A stretch of DNA of 64,000 nt from Cytophagales bacterium (GTDB lineage Bacteria > Bacteroidota > Bacteroidia > Cytophagales > Spirosomataceae), in assembly GCA_004292855.1 (NCBI GenBank), contig RDXN01000041.1, forward strand, positions 54,952-118,951. Reading direction: 5' to 3'. Both the position numbers and the translations under genes were made by a program. The first letter of the stretch is position 1; each line of letters begins with the position of its first letter. Below the pieces are notes generated by a model that had not been told where the DNA came from, made no database searches, and was given only the letters and a program-made list of their open reading frames with translations. Shown here piece by piece: positions 48,089 through 57,831 of the stretch.

Positions 48089-51000
48089 GGTCTGGAGTTT
48101 CTTCGTAGATTAAATGTTCACTCAGCGGCTCTTCGTCCTCATCATTGATCAGATGCCGACCATCGGCCAAACTACCAAAGATGTAGTAAAGACCGGGAAT
48201 GATGATGACCCCGAAAATGGTGCCGAACAACATACCGCCCAGGGCCGAGGCACCGATGGTTCGGTTACCGATAGCACCAGCACCCGTGGCAATGATGAGC
48301 GGAATCAGACCCGCCACGAACGCAAACGAAGTCATCAGGATGGGCCGGAAACGGACTCTCGCCCCTTCGATGGCGGCCTCAAAAAGAGTAGATCCCTGCT
48401 GCCGTTTCTGCACGGCAAACTCCACGATCAACACGGCGTTTTTACCCAGCAAACCCACGAGCATGATGAGGCCAATCTGGGCGTAGATGTTGTTTTCCAG
48501 CCCCATCATCTTGAGCATAAAAAACGACCCGAACACCCCCACCGGCAGCGAGAACACCACCGCCAACGGAATAATAAAGCTCTCGTACTGAGCCGCTAAT
48601 ACCAAATACACGAACGCCACCACAATCAGGAACACATACAGCGACTCGTTGCCCCGGATCGACTCGTCGTACGACAGACCCTCAAACGCGATGTCGTAGC
48701 CTTTGGGCAAGGTTTTCGACACTTCGCGGATGGCCTCGATGGCGTCGGCGGTGGTGTAGCCCTTCGCCGGAAGCCCCTGAATGGCTGCCGAGTTATAGAG
48801 GTTGAAGCGGGTAATCTCGTTTGGTCCCTGCCCTTTTTTGAGCGTCATAAAGGCCGAGTACGGCACCATTTCGCCCGCGTCGTTCTTCACAAACAGCTTC
48901 AAGAGGTCGGTGGGGAGCCGCCGGAAACTGGGGTCCGACTGTACGTAGACCTTGAAAAACTGGTTGAACTTAATGAAGCCCTGCTCGTAGGTGGAGCCGA
49001 TCAGGATGTTCAGGTTGTCCATCGCCTTGCCAATCGACACGCCCTTTTGCATGGCTAGTTTGTTGTCGATTTCCAGTTCGTACTGGGGGTAGTTGGCGGC
49101 AAAAAACGTAAACAGGCCGGTCAGTTCTTTGCGCTTACCCAGGGCTTCCATAAACTGCTTGTTGATTTCATCGAACTCGGTATAGTCGGTGTCGCTGTTT
49201 TTGTCGAGCAAACGCATTGAGAAACCGCCCGACGTACCGAATCCGGGAATGGCCGGTGGTTCGAAAAACTCGACCGTAGCCCCCAAACCGCGCGATTTTT
49301 CTTCGAGTTCTTCCATGATCTCCTTCACGTTCTTGTCGCGGTCCGACCAGGGTTTGAGGTTGATCAAACAGGTACCTGCGTTAGACCCCCGCCCTTCGGT
49401 CATGATTTCGTACCCCGCCAACGACGAGATGGATTCGATGCCCGGAACGCCTTTGCAGATGTCCTGAAGGCGACGCGACACCTGATTCGTTTTTTCGAGC
49501 GTCGAACCCGGAGGTGTCTGGATGATGGCGTAAATTGTGCTTTGGTCCTCGTTCGGGATAAATCCGGCGGGTAGCACCTTGTTCTCGTAGGCAATGCCCA
49601 GACAGAACGCCCCCAGCACGACGAACGTAACCACCCGCCGATTCACGATGAGCCGCAACAGCCCCACGTAACGCCCGGTCAGTTTGTCGAAACCCCGGTT
49701 GAAACTGTCGAGCGCGCGGGTCAGCGGGTTTTTCTTCCGCTCGTGGCCGTTGTGATTTTTCAAGAGCATGGCGCACAATACCGGCGTGAGCGTGAGAGCG
49801 ATGAGGGCCGAAATCACAATCGAACTGGCCATCGTGATCGAAAACTGCCGGTAGAACGTCCCGACTGGCCCCGACATAAACGAGATCGGCAGGAACACCG
49901 ACACCATCACCAGCGTAATGGCGATAATGGCCCCGCTAATTTCGCCCAGCACTTTCCGCACGGCGTTGAACGGCGACAAGTGTGGCTCTTCCTCCATTTT
50001 GGCGTGAACGGCCTCGACCACCACAATCGCGTCGTCGACCACAATACCGATGGCCAGCACCAGTGCGAAGAGCGTAATGAGGTTGATGGACAACCCAAAG
50101 AACTGAATGACGAAGAAGGCCCCAATGAGCGATACAGGCACCGCCAAAATCGGGATGAGCGTTGACCGCCAGTCGCCGAGGAATATAAACACCACCAGGG
50201 CCACCAGCAAAAAGGCGTCGCGCAGGGTGTGCGTCACTTGTTCGATGGACGCATCCAGAAACTGCGATACGTCGTAGCTGATCTTATAATCGACGCCGGG
50301 CGGGAACGAGGCTTTCATGGTTTCGAGCTTGGCCTTCACGTCTTCGATTACCTCGCGGGCATTGGAACCGTAGTTTTGGCGCAACACGATAGCCGCCGAC
50401 GCCTGCCCGTCGAGGTTGGAATAAATATCGAAAAACTCGCTGCCTAACTCCACGTGGGCAATGTCGCGCAGGTGGATGCTTTCGCCTTCCGAGTTGGCCC
50501 GGATAATAATGCCCTCATACTCTTCGGGTTTGTTGTAGCGGCCTTTGTAGGTCAGCACGTACTCCAGCGACTGGGCCTCAATGCCGGAGCTTTGCCCGAT
50601 CCGCCCCGGACGACCAATAATGCTCTGCTCGCCGAGGGCTTTCATCACCTCCTCGGTCGAGATATTGTAGGCCCGCATCCGGTCGGGGTTGAGCCACACG
50701 CGCATGGCGTACCGGCGGCTACCCAGAATCTGCGCACGGGCCACCCCCTTGGTCCGCTGGATTTCGGGGATCATCTTCACCGTGGCGTAGTTGAACAAAA
50801 ACTTCTCATCGATGCTCTTGGCCTTCGAGTACAGGTTGACGTACATCAACATACTCGGCTGGATAGGTGTAATGATAACGCCCTCACGCTGAACCAGTTC
50901 GGGCAGTAGGGGCATCACCTGATCGACGCGGGTTTTCACCCGGATCACGGCATCGTTGGGGTCGGTGCCGGGTTCAAAAATGATACGAAGGGTGGCCTCA

Positions 51001-51257
51001 CCCGCGCTCGTGGCATCGGTGGCAATGTAGCGCATGTCCTGCACGCCGTTGATGGCCTGTTCGAGGGTAATCAGGGTCGATTTAACCAGCACGTCGGCAC
51101 TGGAACCGGGGTAGGCAATAAAGATATTGACCGTGGTGGGCGCAATGTCGGGGAATTGCGAAACGGGTAACTGCCGGATGGCCAGTACGCCCACGAAAAT
51201 AATCATGACCGATATGACAATGGCGAATACGGGTCGGCGAATGAATTTGGCAAACAT
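48081..51257 (-). CDS. RND efflux permease (HAE1 family, AcrB-like)
   Basis: The 1058-residue protein is a full-length AcrB-type pump. It has the first helix FAIVISVMIIFVGVLAI, the TM4 proton-relay pair GIVVDDAIVVVEAVHA, the porter domains, and the second half with ending FEAAIEGARVRFRPILMTSFAFVAGLIPL. It exports drugs, dyes or lipids from the inner membrane and periplasm using proton motive force. It sits between adaptor (28 bases upstream) and channel (overlap). Possible control by the LytS/LytTR pair upstream is an inference. Confidence 0.97.
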   Translation of the reverse strand: MFAKFIRRPVFAIVISVMIIFVGVLAIRQLPVSQFPDIAPTTVNIFIAYPGSSADVLVKSTLITLEQAINGVQDMRYIATDATSAGEATLRIIFEPGTDPNDAVIRVKTRVDQVMPLLPELVQREGVIITPIQPSMLMYVNLYSKAKSIDEKFLFNYATVKMIPEIQRTKGVARAQILGSRRYAMRVWLNPDRMRAYNISTEEVMKALGEQSIIGRPGRIGQSSGIEAQSLEYVLTYKGRYNKPEEYEGIIIRANSEGESIHLRDIAHVELGSEFFDIYSNLDGQASAAIVLRQNYGSNAREVIEDVKAKLETMKASFPPGVDYKISYDVSQFLDASIEQVTHTLRDAFLLVALVVFIFLGDWRSTLIPILAVPVSLIGAFFVIQFFGLSINLITLFALVLAIGIVVDDAIVVVEAVHAKMEEEPHLSPFNAVRKVLGEISGAIIAITLVMVSVFLPISFMSGPVGTFYRQFSITMASSIVISALIALTLTPVLCAMLLKNHNGHERKKNPLTRALDSFNRGFDKLTGRYVGLLRLIVNRRVVTFVVLGAFCLGIAYENKVLPAGFIPNEDQSTIYAIIQTPPGSTLEKTNQVSRRLQDICKGVPGIESISSLAGYEIMTEGRGSNAGTCLINLKPWSDRDKNVKEIMEELEEKSRGLGATVEFFEPPAIPGFGTSGGFSMRLLDKNSDTDYTEFDEINKQFMEALGKRKELTGLFTFFAANYPQYELEIDNKLAMQKGVSIGKAMDNLNILIGSTYEQGFIKFNQFFKVYVQSDPSFRRLPTDLLKLFVKNDAGEMVPYSAFMTLKKGQGPNEITRFNLYNSAAIQGLPAKGYTTADAIEAIREVSKTLPKGYDIAFEGLSYDESIRGNESLYVFLIVVAFVYLVLAAQYESFIIPLAVVFSLPVGVFGSFFMLKMMGLENNIYAQIGLIMLVGLLGKNAVLIVEFAVQKRQQGSTLFEAAIEGARVRFRPILMTSFAFVAGLIPLIIATGAGAIGNRTIGASALGGMLFGTIFGVIIIPGLYYIFGSLADGRHLINDEDEEPLSEHLIYEETPDHV

Positions 51258-51285
51258 AACGTGAGTGATTCAGGGTGATGGGTCT

Positions 51286-52386
51286 CTATTCCGCGTACAG
51301 ACTCAGGTGCGATAAAACCGATTTGGGCTGCTCGAAGGTGTAGTGAATTTTCTCGTTTTCCTTCACCTGACGCAGGCCTTCCAGCAGAATCCGGTCGGTT
51401 TTGGCCAGGCCCGACTTCACGGCGAACACATGGGGCATTTCGGCGGCAATCGTGATTTCGCGCGAGTGGATTACGTCGTTCTTGTCGAGTACATACACGT
51501 ACTTCTTATCCAATACCTCGAAGGTGGCTTTCTGCGGAATGAGCAAGGCGTTTTTGAGGGGAGCCGTCATCCGAATAGAACCGGTTTCGCCATGACGTAG
51601 CAGCCCTTTGGGATTGGGGAAGGTGGCCCGGAAGGCGATGTTGCCGGTTTCGTTGTTAAAATCGGCCTCAATGGTCTGCACCACGCCGGGGTAGTTGAAC
51701 AGTTCGTTGTTCGCCATCACCAGATTGACGTTCGTCTGGTTGTTCTCGTGGTGCATTTTGTAGTCGAGGTATTCGGCTTCTGGCACGTTGAAATACACCC
51801 ACATTTTGCTGTTGTCGGAGAGGGTCGTGAGCAAATCACCCTCGTTGACGAGGCTCCCCAGCCGAACCTGAAAATGGTCCATGATGCCGCTGAACGGGGC
51901 CTTGATTTGGGTAAACTGCAAGTGGGTTTGGGCTAGCGAAACCTCGGCGTTGGCCTTGTCGAACTTAGCTTTGGCCAGAGCCAACTCGTTTTTTGAGACA
52001 ATGTTGCTGTCGGCCAGGCGTTTGGTGTTCTGCAACTCGATGCCCACGTAGTTAGCCTCTGCCTGCGACTTTTGCAGTTCGGCATTATAGAGCGCGGGCA
52101 TAATCTGAAACATCATCTGCCCCTGCCGAACGGACTGCCCCTCATCCACGAAAATCTTCTGGAGGTATCCTTTTTCGAGTGCCCGCAACTCAATGTGCTG
52201 GATGGCGTGAATCTGACAGACGTAGTCTTTGATAACGAGCGTATCTTTCTGGAGCGGACTCGTAATCAAATACTTGATACCCTCTTTTTTGTGTTCTTCC
52301 GCTTTGGTTGTACACCCTATTGGGCTTACCAGAGCGCACAGGCTGAAGAAGAGGAGGGTTCTTTGGGCAACGATGTCGAGTAGCAT
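51286..52386 (-). CDS. RND efflux periplasmic adaptor (membrane fusion protein)
   Basis: The 366-residue protein has a lipoprotein signal (VSPIGC), a lipoyl-like half motif (LRALEKGYLQKIFVDEGQSVRQGQMMFQI), a helical hairpin (LQKSQAEANYVGIELQNTKRLADSN), the second lipoyl half (KAPFSGIMDHFQVRLGSLVNEGD) and a C-terminal barrel. It bridges permease and outer channel. It is the first gene of the efflux operon; its start is 126 bases after the response regulator stop, with a terminator between them. Confidence 0.95.
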   Translation of the reverse strand: MLLDIVAQRTLLFFSLCALVSPIGCTTKAEEHKKEGIKYLITSPLQKDTLVIKDYVCQIHAIQHIELRALEKGYLQKIFVDEGQSVRQGQMMFQIMPALYNAELQKSQAEANYVGIELQNTKRLADSNIVSKNELALAKAKFDKANAEVSLAQTHLQFTQIKAPFSGIMDHFQVRLGSLVNEGDLLTTLSDNSKMWVYFNVPEAEYLDYKMHHENNQTNVNLVMANNELFNYPGVVQTIEADFNNETGNIAFRATFPNPKGLLRHGETGSIRMTAPLKNALLIPQKATFEVLDKKYVYVLDKNDVIHSREITIAAEMPHVFAVKSGLAKTDRILLEGLRQVKENEKIHYTFEQPKSVLSHLSLYAE

Positions 52387-52419
52387 AACAGTTAGTTTTT
52401 ACCGATAGGCAAAACTAAA

Positions 52420-52440
52420 CCCCTACCGGATGGGCAGGGG
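52420..52440 (-). terminator. Terminator after the LytTR response regulator
   Basis: In the minus direction CCCCTGCC and GGTAGGGG pair (one G-T) around a 5-nt loop and are followed by TTTAGTTTT. It separates the two-component genes from the efflux operon. Confidence 0.65.
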
Positions 52441-52511
52441 CTAAAATGGGGCGAAACGGGCATTCTTACGGCTCAAACGGACAAGCCCGCAGCTCAACAG
52501 ACGGCAGGATG

Positions 52512-53312
52512 TTACCGCTGTTCGAGCCAGCGCATAAAATCGGTGGCTTTAGCCTTGCTGATAATGACCGGTTCGGGCGTGGCCAGGCGCAGGCGCACCA
52601 GCAGTTTGCGGTTGAAATACGGCTCCAGTTCTTTAACAGCTTCAAACCGGATAATGAATTGCCGGTTGGCACGGTAAAATTGCGCAGCGTTGAGTTGACT
52701 TTCGAGTTCATCCAGCGTGTAATCGACGGGGTATTTCTCGCCCGATGCCTTTTGGAGCCATACAACCTCGTGTTCAGTATAGAAAAAGGCCACATCGTCG
52801 ACCAGTACCGGAAAATATTTACCTTTCTGATTCACCAGAAACGAGGAGCGAGTTTGCGGTTTAAGCTGACTCAGCAACCGCTGGAGGGGTTCGTTTAGGT
52901 CGGGTGGGGCGGGAGCAGGTTGGGCTGCGCCCGGCTCATTCGCAACCTGAAAATGGTTCTGTAGGGTGTCGAACCGGGCCAAACTGTTCGCAATAGCTTT
53001 TCGGTCAAAGGGTTTGAGCACGTAGGCGATGCCGTTGGCGGTGAAAGCCTGCATGGCGTATTCATCAAAAGCCGTACAGAAAATAACCGGGCACCGCACG
53101 GGCACCTGCTCGAACACCTCAAAACTCAGCCCGTCGGCCAGTTGAATGTCCGAAAAGATTAATTGTGGGCTAGGGTGTCCTTCCAAATACTCAACGGCCT
53201 CCTCAACGGTTTCGAGTACGGCCAGAATTTGCACATCGGGTAAAATGTCGCGCAGGTAGTGCTGAAGCTCCTCGGCTGTAATCAGCTCATCTTCCAGAAT
53301 CAAAACGTTCAT
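52512..53312 (-). CDS. LytTR-family response regulator
   Basis: The 266-residue protein has a receiver domain (about 1-115; ILEDELITAEE, phosphoacceptor in IFSDIQLADG, KPFDRKA) and a LytTR DNA-binding domain (about 160-266; VDDVAFFYTEHEVVWLQ). It controls genes in response to the kinase encoded upstream. Start: ATG 53312, at MNVLILEDEL, preferred over a frame that begins nine codons earlier. It overlaps the kinase gene by 26 bases. The efflux operon downstream is a candidate target. Confidence 0.93.
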   Translation of the reverse strand: MNVLILEDELITAEELQHYLRDILPDVQILAVLETVEEAVEYLEGHPSPQLIFSDIQLADGLSFEVFEQVPVRCPVIFCTAFDEYAMQAFTANGIAYVLKPFDRKAIANSLARFDTLQNHFQVANEPGAAQPAPAPPDLNEPLQRLLSQLKPQTRSSFLVNQKGKYFPVLVDDVAFFYTEHEVVWLQKASGEKYPVDYTLDELESQLNAAQFYRANRQFIIRFEAVKELEPYFNRKLLVRLRLATPEPVIISKAKATDFMRWLEQR

Positions 53313-54450
53313 GGGTTGCCGGAACAAGGGGTAAAACAACGGTAAAAAACTGGTCGTCCTGCTCTACGGTAGGCGTCTGTCCGCAGAGGTATTCGTAGCG
53401 TCGGCTCAGGTTTTGCAGCCCCACATGGTTCTCGCTGTGCATCGACTGTTTAGGCTGTAAGTTATTGCGAAAATAGACCTGACCCTCGGCCTCGGTCACG
53501 CTCACGATCAGTTTGCGGCTGCGGGTCAGCACGTTATGCTTTACACAGTTTTCCATCAGCATCTGAAACGTCAGCGGGGGCAGGACCGTCCGGCCCGTTT
53601 CGGCAGAGAGATCGACGGTGAGTTCGATAGCGTCGCGAAATCGGTTTTTGAGCATGTAGTAGTACGCATCGAGAATAAGTAATTCATCGGTCATCGTCAC
53701 GGCTTCTTTGGCCGAACTGAGCAGAATGTAGCGGTACACCTCGGCTAGTTTGATGAGGTATTCTTCGGCGTCTTCGTTACGGGTACGGATCATTCCCTTC
53801 AGGATATTCAGGCTGTTGAATAGAAAGTGCGGATTCACTTGCTGTTTCAGCACTTCGTATCGCGCCTGAAAGTTCTCTTCGGTCAATCGGGTAATTACGC
53901 TCATAGCCTTTTGTTGCGCCAATGCCTGCCGAACCCCCCAGGTTGTGATGAGGGAAAAGGCAACGATAATCAAGCCACGCACCTGCATCACGCCCACAAT
54001 GTCGTTCATGCCGACGCTCTCCATGTGCATAGCCAAATCGAGGGCCGTCCAGATCCCCATCAGTCCCTCGCTGAACACCAGGCAAAGCACCACCTGAATA
54101 ACCAGATCGTAGGTCGGATTGAACCACCGATATACCGGCCACAATGTTTGCCGACTGTTGACGTAAATATTGAATAACCAGACCAGAATGGTAAACACGA
54201 AGGCCAGCACAAACGAAAATGCAGCAGCCTTCGGCTCCGGCCTGATGTCGATTACTTCGTAAAACAACAGCGAGATCACCGCCATAAACAAGCCGGTCGC
54301 TACTGCCGCCCGAATCAGGATTTTCCGAACCTCCTGGTTGAGCGTCGGACCCGCCCAATCCGTTCTATCGTCCTCGATCAAAGCCGTAAATGGATTGCTG
54401 GTTGGTGCCTCATTTGGTTGGCGTTCGCCGGGAAAGGTAGGGGTACTCAT
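53287..54450 (-). CDS. LytS-like sensor histidine kinase
   Basis: The 387-residue kinase has four or more transmembrane helices in the N-terminal half (about 50-190), then the His_kinase domain: QVNPHFLFNSLN (the phosphoacceptor His about residue 210) and the N box LMENCVKHN, with a HATPase-like end. No recognised extracellular sensor domain is present, so it may sense the membrane itself or a ligand within it. It is upstream of, and overlaps, the response regulator gene. Confidence 0.92.
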   Translation of the reverse strand: MSTPTFPGERQPNEAPTSNPFTALIEDDRTDWAGPTLNQEVRKILIRAAVATGLFMAVISLLFYEVIDIRPEPKAAAFSFVLAFVFTILVWLFNIYVNSRQTLWPVYRWFNPTYDLVIQVVLCLVFSEGLMGIWTALDLAMHMESVGMNDIVGVMQVRGLIIVAFSLITTWGVRQALAQQKAMSVITRLTEENFQARYEVLKQQVNPHFLFNSLNILKGMIRTRNEDAEEYLIKLAEVYRYILLSSAKEAVTMTDELLILDAYYYMLKNRFRDAIELTVDLSAETGRTVLPPLTFQMLMENCVKHNVLTRSRKLIVSVTEAEGQVYFRNNLQPKQSMHSENHVGLQNLSRRYEYLCGQTPTVEQDDQFFTVVLPLVPATHERFDSGR

Positions 54451-54630
54451 GGGGGAATGCGTAAAAAAACGGGGTGAAGCAGGCCGGTTGCGCTATCAAT
54501 CGACCGTTTTGCGAGATAAAATGTTTGGGGTAGCACGTGTTGGTTGCCAGGCAAGCAACGATGTACCAAGTTGACTCTTCTTGTACAACTATGTTTATGT
54601 TGACCAAATTTACGCAATTTTCACAATTGT

Positions 54631-54660
54631 ATTAGCTAATTTTACGTGAAATTAGCTAAT
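54631..54660. promoter_or_regulatory. 12-bp perfect inverted repeat touching the DUF4143 gene start
   Basis: ATTAGCTAATTT (54631-54642) and AAATTAGCTAAT (54649-54660) flank a 6-nt loop, ending two bases before the ATG at 54663. It could be an operator or a 5'-UTR hairpin that masks the start. Confidence 0.55.
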
Positions 54661-54662
54661 AT

Positions 54663-55793
54663 ATGATTTCACGGTTGCTGATGGGGTCTATTCAGACACG
54701 GCTTGCCTCGTCTGATAAAATTATTGTGCTGTTCGGACCCCGGCAGGTTGGAAAGACAACACTTGTGCGGCTGTTGCTTCAGGAACTGCCTTACCGGTCG
54801 CTGTCTATTAACGCCGACGAATTGGTCTATCAGACGGTGCTCTCGTCCCGCAATTTAGCGCAGATTCGGTTGTTGGTTGAAGGCTACGACTTACTGTTTA
54901 TCGACGAAGCGCAACGCGTTCCAGATATTGGTATTAACCTTAAAATCCTGCACGACGCCTTACCTGATCTGAAAATTATTGCCACTGGCTCATCGTCATT
55001 TGAGTTGGCTAATCGTACCAAAGAACCCCTAACCGGGCGAACCTGGACATACGAATTGTTTCCTATTTCGATGAGTGAACTGCGCCAACAACAAAACGCC
55101 TTTGAACTGCGCCAACGACTAGACGAATTTCTCCGCTTCGGCACCTATCCCGATACCCTAAACCAACGCAACGAAACGGACAAACGCCTGTACCTGCGCG
55201 AACTGTCGTCGGCTTATCTCTACAAAGATATTCTGGAGATGACCAGTATTCGCCACGCTGATAAACTGCGAAAATTGTTGCAGTTGCTGGCTTTTCAAGT
55301 TGGTTCGGAGGTGTCGCTCAACGAGTTAGGAAACACGTTAGGTATGAGTAAAGACACCGTTAATACGTACATTGATTTGTTAGAAAAGGCGTTTGTTATT
55401 TTCAGGCTGTCGGGCTTTAGTCGTAACCTCCGTAAAGAGGTCAGTAAAATGGACAAAATTTATTTTCACGACCTCGGCATCCGTAATGTATTGATCGACA
55501 ATTTTCAGCCGTTGAGTTTGCGAAATGATGTTGGTGCATTGTGGGAGAATTTTTTGGTAGTTGAGCGTCGGAAGCGTAACGCCTATGCCCAACAACCTGC
55601 CAATGTGTATTTCTGGCGCACGTATACTGGAGCCGAATTGGATTATGTTGAAGAACGCGACGGCCAATTGGCGGGGTTTGAGTTCAAGTTTGCCCGCTCG
55701 AACGTCAAACAGCCCGCTTCCTGGGCGGCCACCTACCCTGGATCAAGCTATGCAGTTATCAACAACGATAATTTTTGGGAGTTTGTAGTCTGA
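54663..55793 (+). CDS. AAA ATPase with DUF4143 domain
   Basis: The 376-residue protein has Walker A GPRQVGKTTL (about 26-34), Walker B DLLFIDEAQRV, sensor region ATGSSSFEL, and a C-terminal DUF4143/PD-(D/E)XK-like domain (WENFLVVERRKRN; AELDYVEERDG; GFEFKF). These ATPases are common, often near toxins or mobile DNA, and their function is unproven. It is a single gene on the plus strand with moderate AT content. The inverted repeat at its start suggests autoregulation. Confidence 0.9.
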   Translation: MISRLLMGSIQTRLASSDKIIVLFGPRQVGKTTLVRLLLQELPYRSLSINADELVYQTVLSSRNLAQIRLLVEGYDLLFIDEAQRVPDIGINLKILHDALPDLKIIATGSSSFELANRTKEPLTGRTWTYELFPISMSELRQQQNAFELRQRLDEFLRFGTYPDTLNQRNETDKRLYLRELSSAYLYKDILEMTSIRHADKLRKLLQLLAFQVGSEVSLNELGNTLGMSKDTVNTYIDLLEKAFVIFRLSGFSRNLRKEVSKMDKIYFHDLGIRNVLIDNFQPLSLRNDVGALWENFLVVERRKRNAYAQQPANVYFWRTYTGAELDYVEERDGQLAGFEFKFARSNVKQPASWAATYPGSSYAVINNDNFWEFVV

Positions 55794-55824
55794 AACCTCT
55801 CTATTCTCGGCCCAGCACCACCTA

Positions 55825-56880
55825 ATGAGGAAAGTTCTGCTCCTATACCGTTGCCTCTGGCAAATTTTGGCACTAACACTTGTCGCAAATCTCACCCACG
55901 CTCAATCATTTGGCGGGCAGCGGGTGTTCCCGTTTCTGAACCTGCCCACCCATGCGCGGGTGGCGGCTCTAGGTGGGCAGGTGGCCTCCGCAACCCGGCC
56001 CGATGGGGTCTACTTCCAGAACAACCCGGCCCTTTTAGATTCAATGCCTAACAACCAGTTGGGCATCAGCTTTATGCCGTATCTGGCAGCGGCCAAATAC
56101 TACACCGTCCAATACGGACTACCCATAAAAAGTGAAAGTTCGCGATGGGCGGTGGGTCTGCAATACCTCAGCTACGGCCAATTCGACCTGACCGACCCGC
56201 AGGGCAACACCCTCGGCACGTTCACAGCCAACGACTATGCTCTCGGCCTCACCCACGCCCGTACGGAGGGGAATTTCTCGCTCGGTGCTACGGTGAAAGC
56301 CGTTGGTTCAGCCATCGAGACCTACTCGGCCTTTGGCCTTATGGCCGACTTTGGGGCCGTTTTTCGGCACCCCAAACGCGAACTAACGGTGGGCCTGACG
56401 GCCAAAAACGCGGGCTTCCTGCTCCGCAATTTCGGCCCTTCCCGCGAAGCCGAGCTTCCGTTCGACTTGCAGGCGGGTGTCACGTTCAAGCCGCGTTACG
56501 CGCCCGTTCGCCTGACGCTCACAGCCTACCAACTGCACCGATTCGATATTGTCTACAACGACCCAACTCTCAACGTCACCTACGACCTCAACGGCAACGC
56601 CATCCCCCGCCGAATTGGCCTAGCCAACAAACTGGCGCATCACCTGATCGTGGGGGCCGAGTTTCTGTTTAGCCGCAATGTACACGTGATGGTGGCCTAC
56701 AACCACCGCCAACGGCAGGAGGGACGATTGCTCACGGGATCGCGCACGGCGGGGTTGTCGTTCGGGGCCTCGGTGGGGGCAAGAGCGTTTCAACTCACCT
56801 ACGCCCGCTTCGTGTACGCGCCTGTAGCTGGGGGCAGCAGTCAGCTCTCACTACGCATTGATTTGAGCCGGTTGTTGTAA
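55825..56880 (+). CDS. porQ: Type IX secretion system protein PorQ
   Basis: The 351-residue protein has a signal peptide (TLVANLTHAQ) and the PorQ pattern FGGQRVFPFLNLPTHARVAALGG followed by PDGVYFQNNPALLDSMPNNQLGISF, with outer-membrane strands to the end. PorQ is an outer-membrane T9SS component; in characterised systems it works with PorU, PorV and PorZ at the attachment complex. No other T9SS genes are in the window. It converges with the esterase gene four bases downstream. Confidence 0.88.
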   Translation: MRKVLLLYRCLWQILALTLVANLTHAQSFGGQRVFPFLNLPTHARVAALGGQVASATRPDGVYFQNNPALLDSMPNNQLGISFMPYLAAAKYYTVQYGLPIKSESSRWAVGLQYLSYGQFDLTDPQGNTLGTFTANDYALGLTHARTEGNFSLGATVKAVGSAIETYSAFGLMADFGAVFRHPKRELTVGLTAKNAGFLLRNFGPSREAELPFDLQAGVTFKPRYAPVRLTLTAYQLHRFDIVYNDPTLNVTYDLNGNAIPRRIGLANKLAHHLIVGAEFLFSRNVHVMVAYNHRQRQEGRLLTGSRTAGLSFGASVGARAFQLTYARFVYAPVAGGSSQLSLRIDLSRLL

Positions 56881-56884
56881 AATC

Positions 56885-57790
56885 TCAAAACGAGTTGAAC
56901 CACCTGGGGACTTCTCGGAGGTAGAAATCAGGTGGTTGGTGCCCCGGCATATCGCTCTCGCCGGAGAAGTCGGGGGAATACAGAGTAAATCGTACGGTGC
57001 TTGTGCAGTTTACGTATTCGACACTCTCACCATACGGTTCGATGTCCAGAATCGTAAAGGTTGAGCGGCAGGCATATTTGCTTCGCCAAAACGCGTTTTG
57101 CGCCTTGCCGAAGTCGCCCGATTTTGGCTCCTGACCCTCGAAATGTTCGTCTTGTGTGCTGAAAAACGTCCAAACCGCCGGGGCACCGGAGCAGTTCAAC
57201 GGTTTGTTTCCCGACTCGAACCAATAAGGACGGTTGGCGGCAACAGGGGCAATGGCCCTAAATCGGTTGCCCAAAAAACAACCCACAACGGCGGTCATGT
57301 CGCCACCCCACGAGTGCCCGGTCGCGAAAATCCGGGCCGTGTCGATGGCGTACTTTTTTATCATCCAGTCGAGGAGTTCACCTACGAAATGGATATCTTC
57401 CATACCAGCGGCTGCGCCCCCATGAGGCCCTAACAACCAACCGCCGTTGGTCGATTTCCAGTCGGCAAAATACCTCCATTTGGGGTCGGGATAAACGAAA
57501 ATTGCATTGGACATATTCGCTTCCAGCCCGTCGTCGTTCCAGCCATCGCCCACAAACGCTTTCATGGCTTTACCCCGCGTATCAGTTCCCGGAAAGACCA
57601 CCACAAGTTTGTGCTTTTTTGTTCTGGAATAAGTTGGCGGGAGCGACACGAAAAAACTGCGTTTGTTGCCCGCCTTCGCCGAAAACTGAACTGTCAGTTG
57701 ACCTTTTAAGTTTGAAAAAGCCAGTTGCCCGACTAGTTCCAGATAGCTCAGCAGGAATAGGCTTGCCAGGAGTGAAATTCGATAGTTCAT
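56885..57790 (-). CDS. Secreted esterase of the PHB depolymerase/LpqC type (alpha/beta hydrolase)
   Basis: The 301-residue protein has a signal peptide and the alpha/beta hydrolase pattern: LVVVFPGTDTRG (oxyanion side), the nucleophile elbow ATGHSWGGDM (Ser about 171), and a late His. The nearest families are poly(3-hydroxybutyrate) depolymerases and feruloyl/acetyl esterases. It is exported. The gene lies downstream of the small membrane protein gene on the same strand. Substrate not evident. Confidence 0.82.
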   Translation of the reverse strand: MNYRISLLASLFLLSYLELVGQLAFSNLKGQLTVQFSAKAGNKRSFFVSLPPTYSRTKKHKLVVVFPGTDTRGKAMKAFVGDGWNDDGLEANMSNAIFVYPDPKWRYFADWKSTNGGWLLGPHGGAAAGMEDIHFVGELLDWMIKKYAIDTARIFATGHSWGGDMTAVVGCFLGNRFRAIAPVAANRPYWFESGNKPLNCSGAPAVWTFFSTQDEHFEGQEPKSGDFGKAQNAFWRSKYACRSTFTILDIEPYGESVEYVNCTSTVRFTLYSPDFSGESDMPGHQPPDFYLREVPRWFNSF

Positions 57791-57831
57791 CTAATTCGTG
57801 TATATGGTGGTTATTACCCGATGACTCTACT

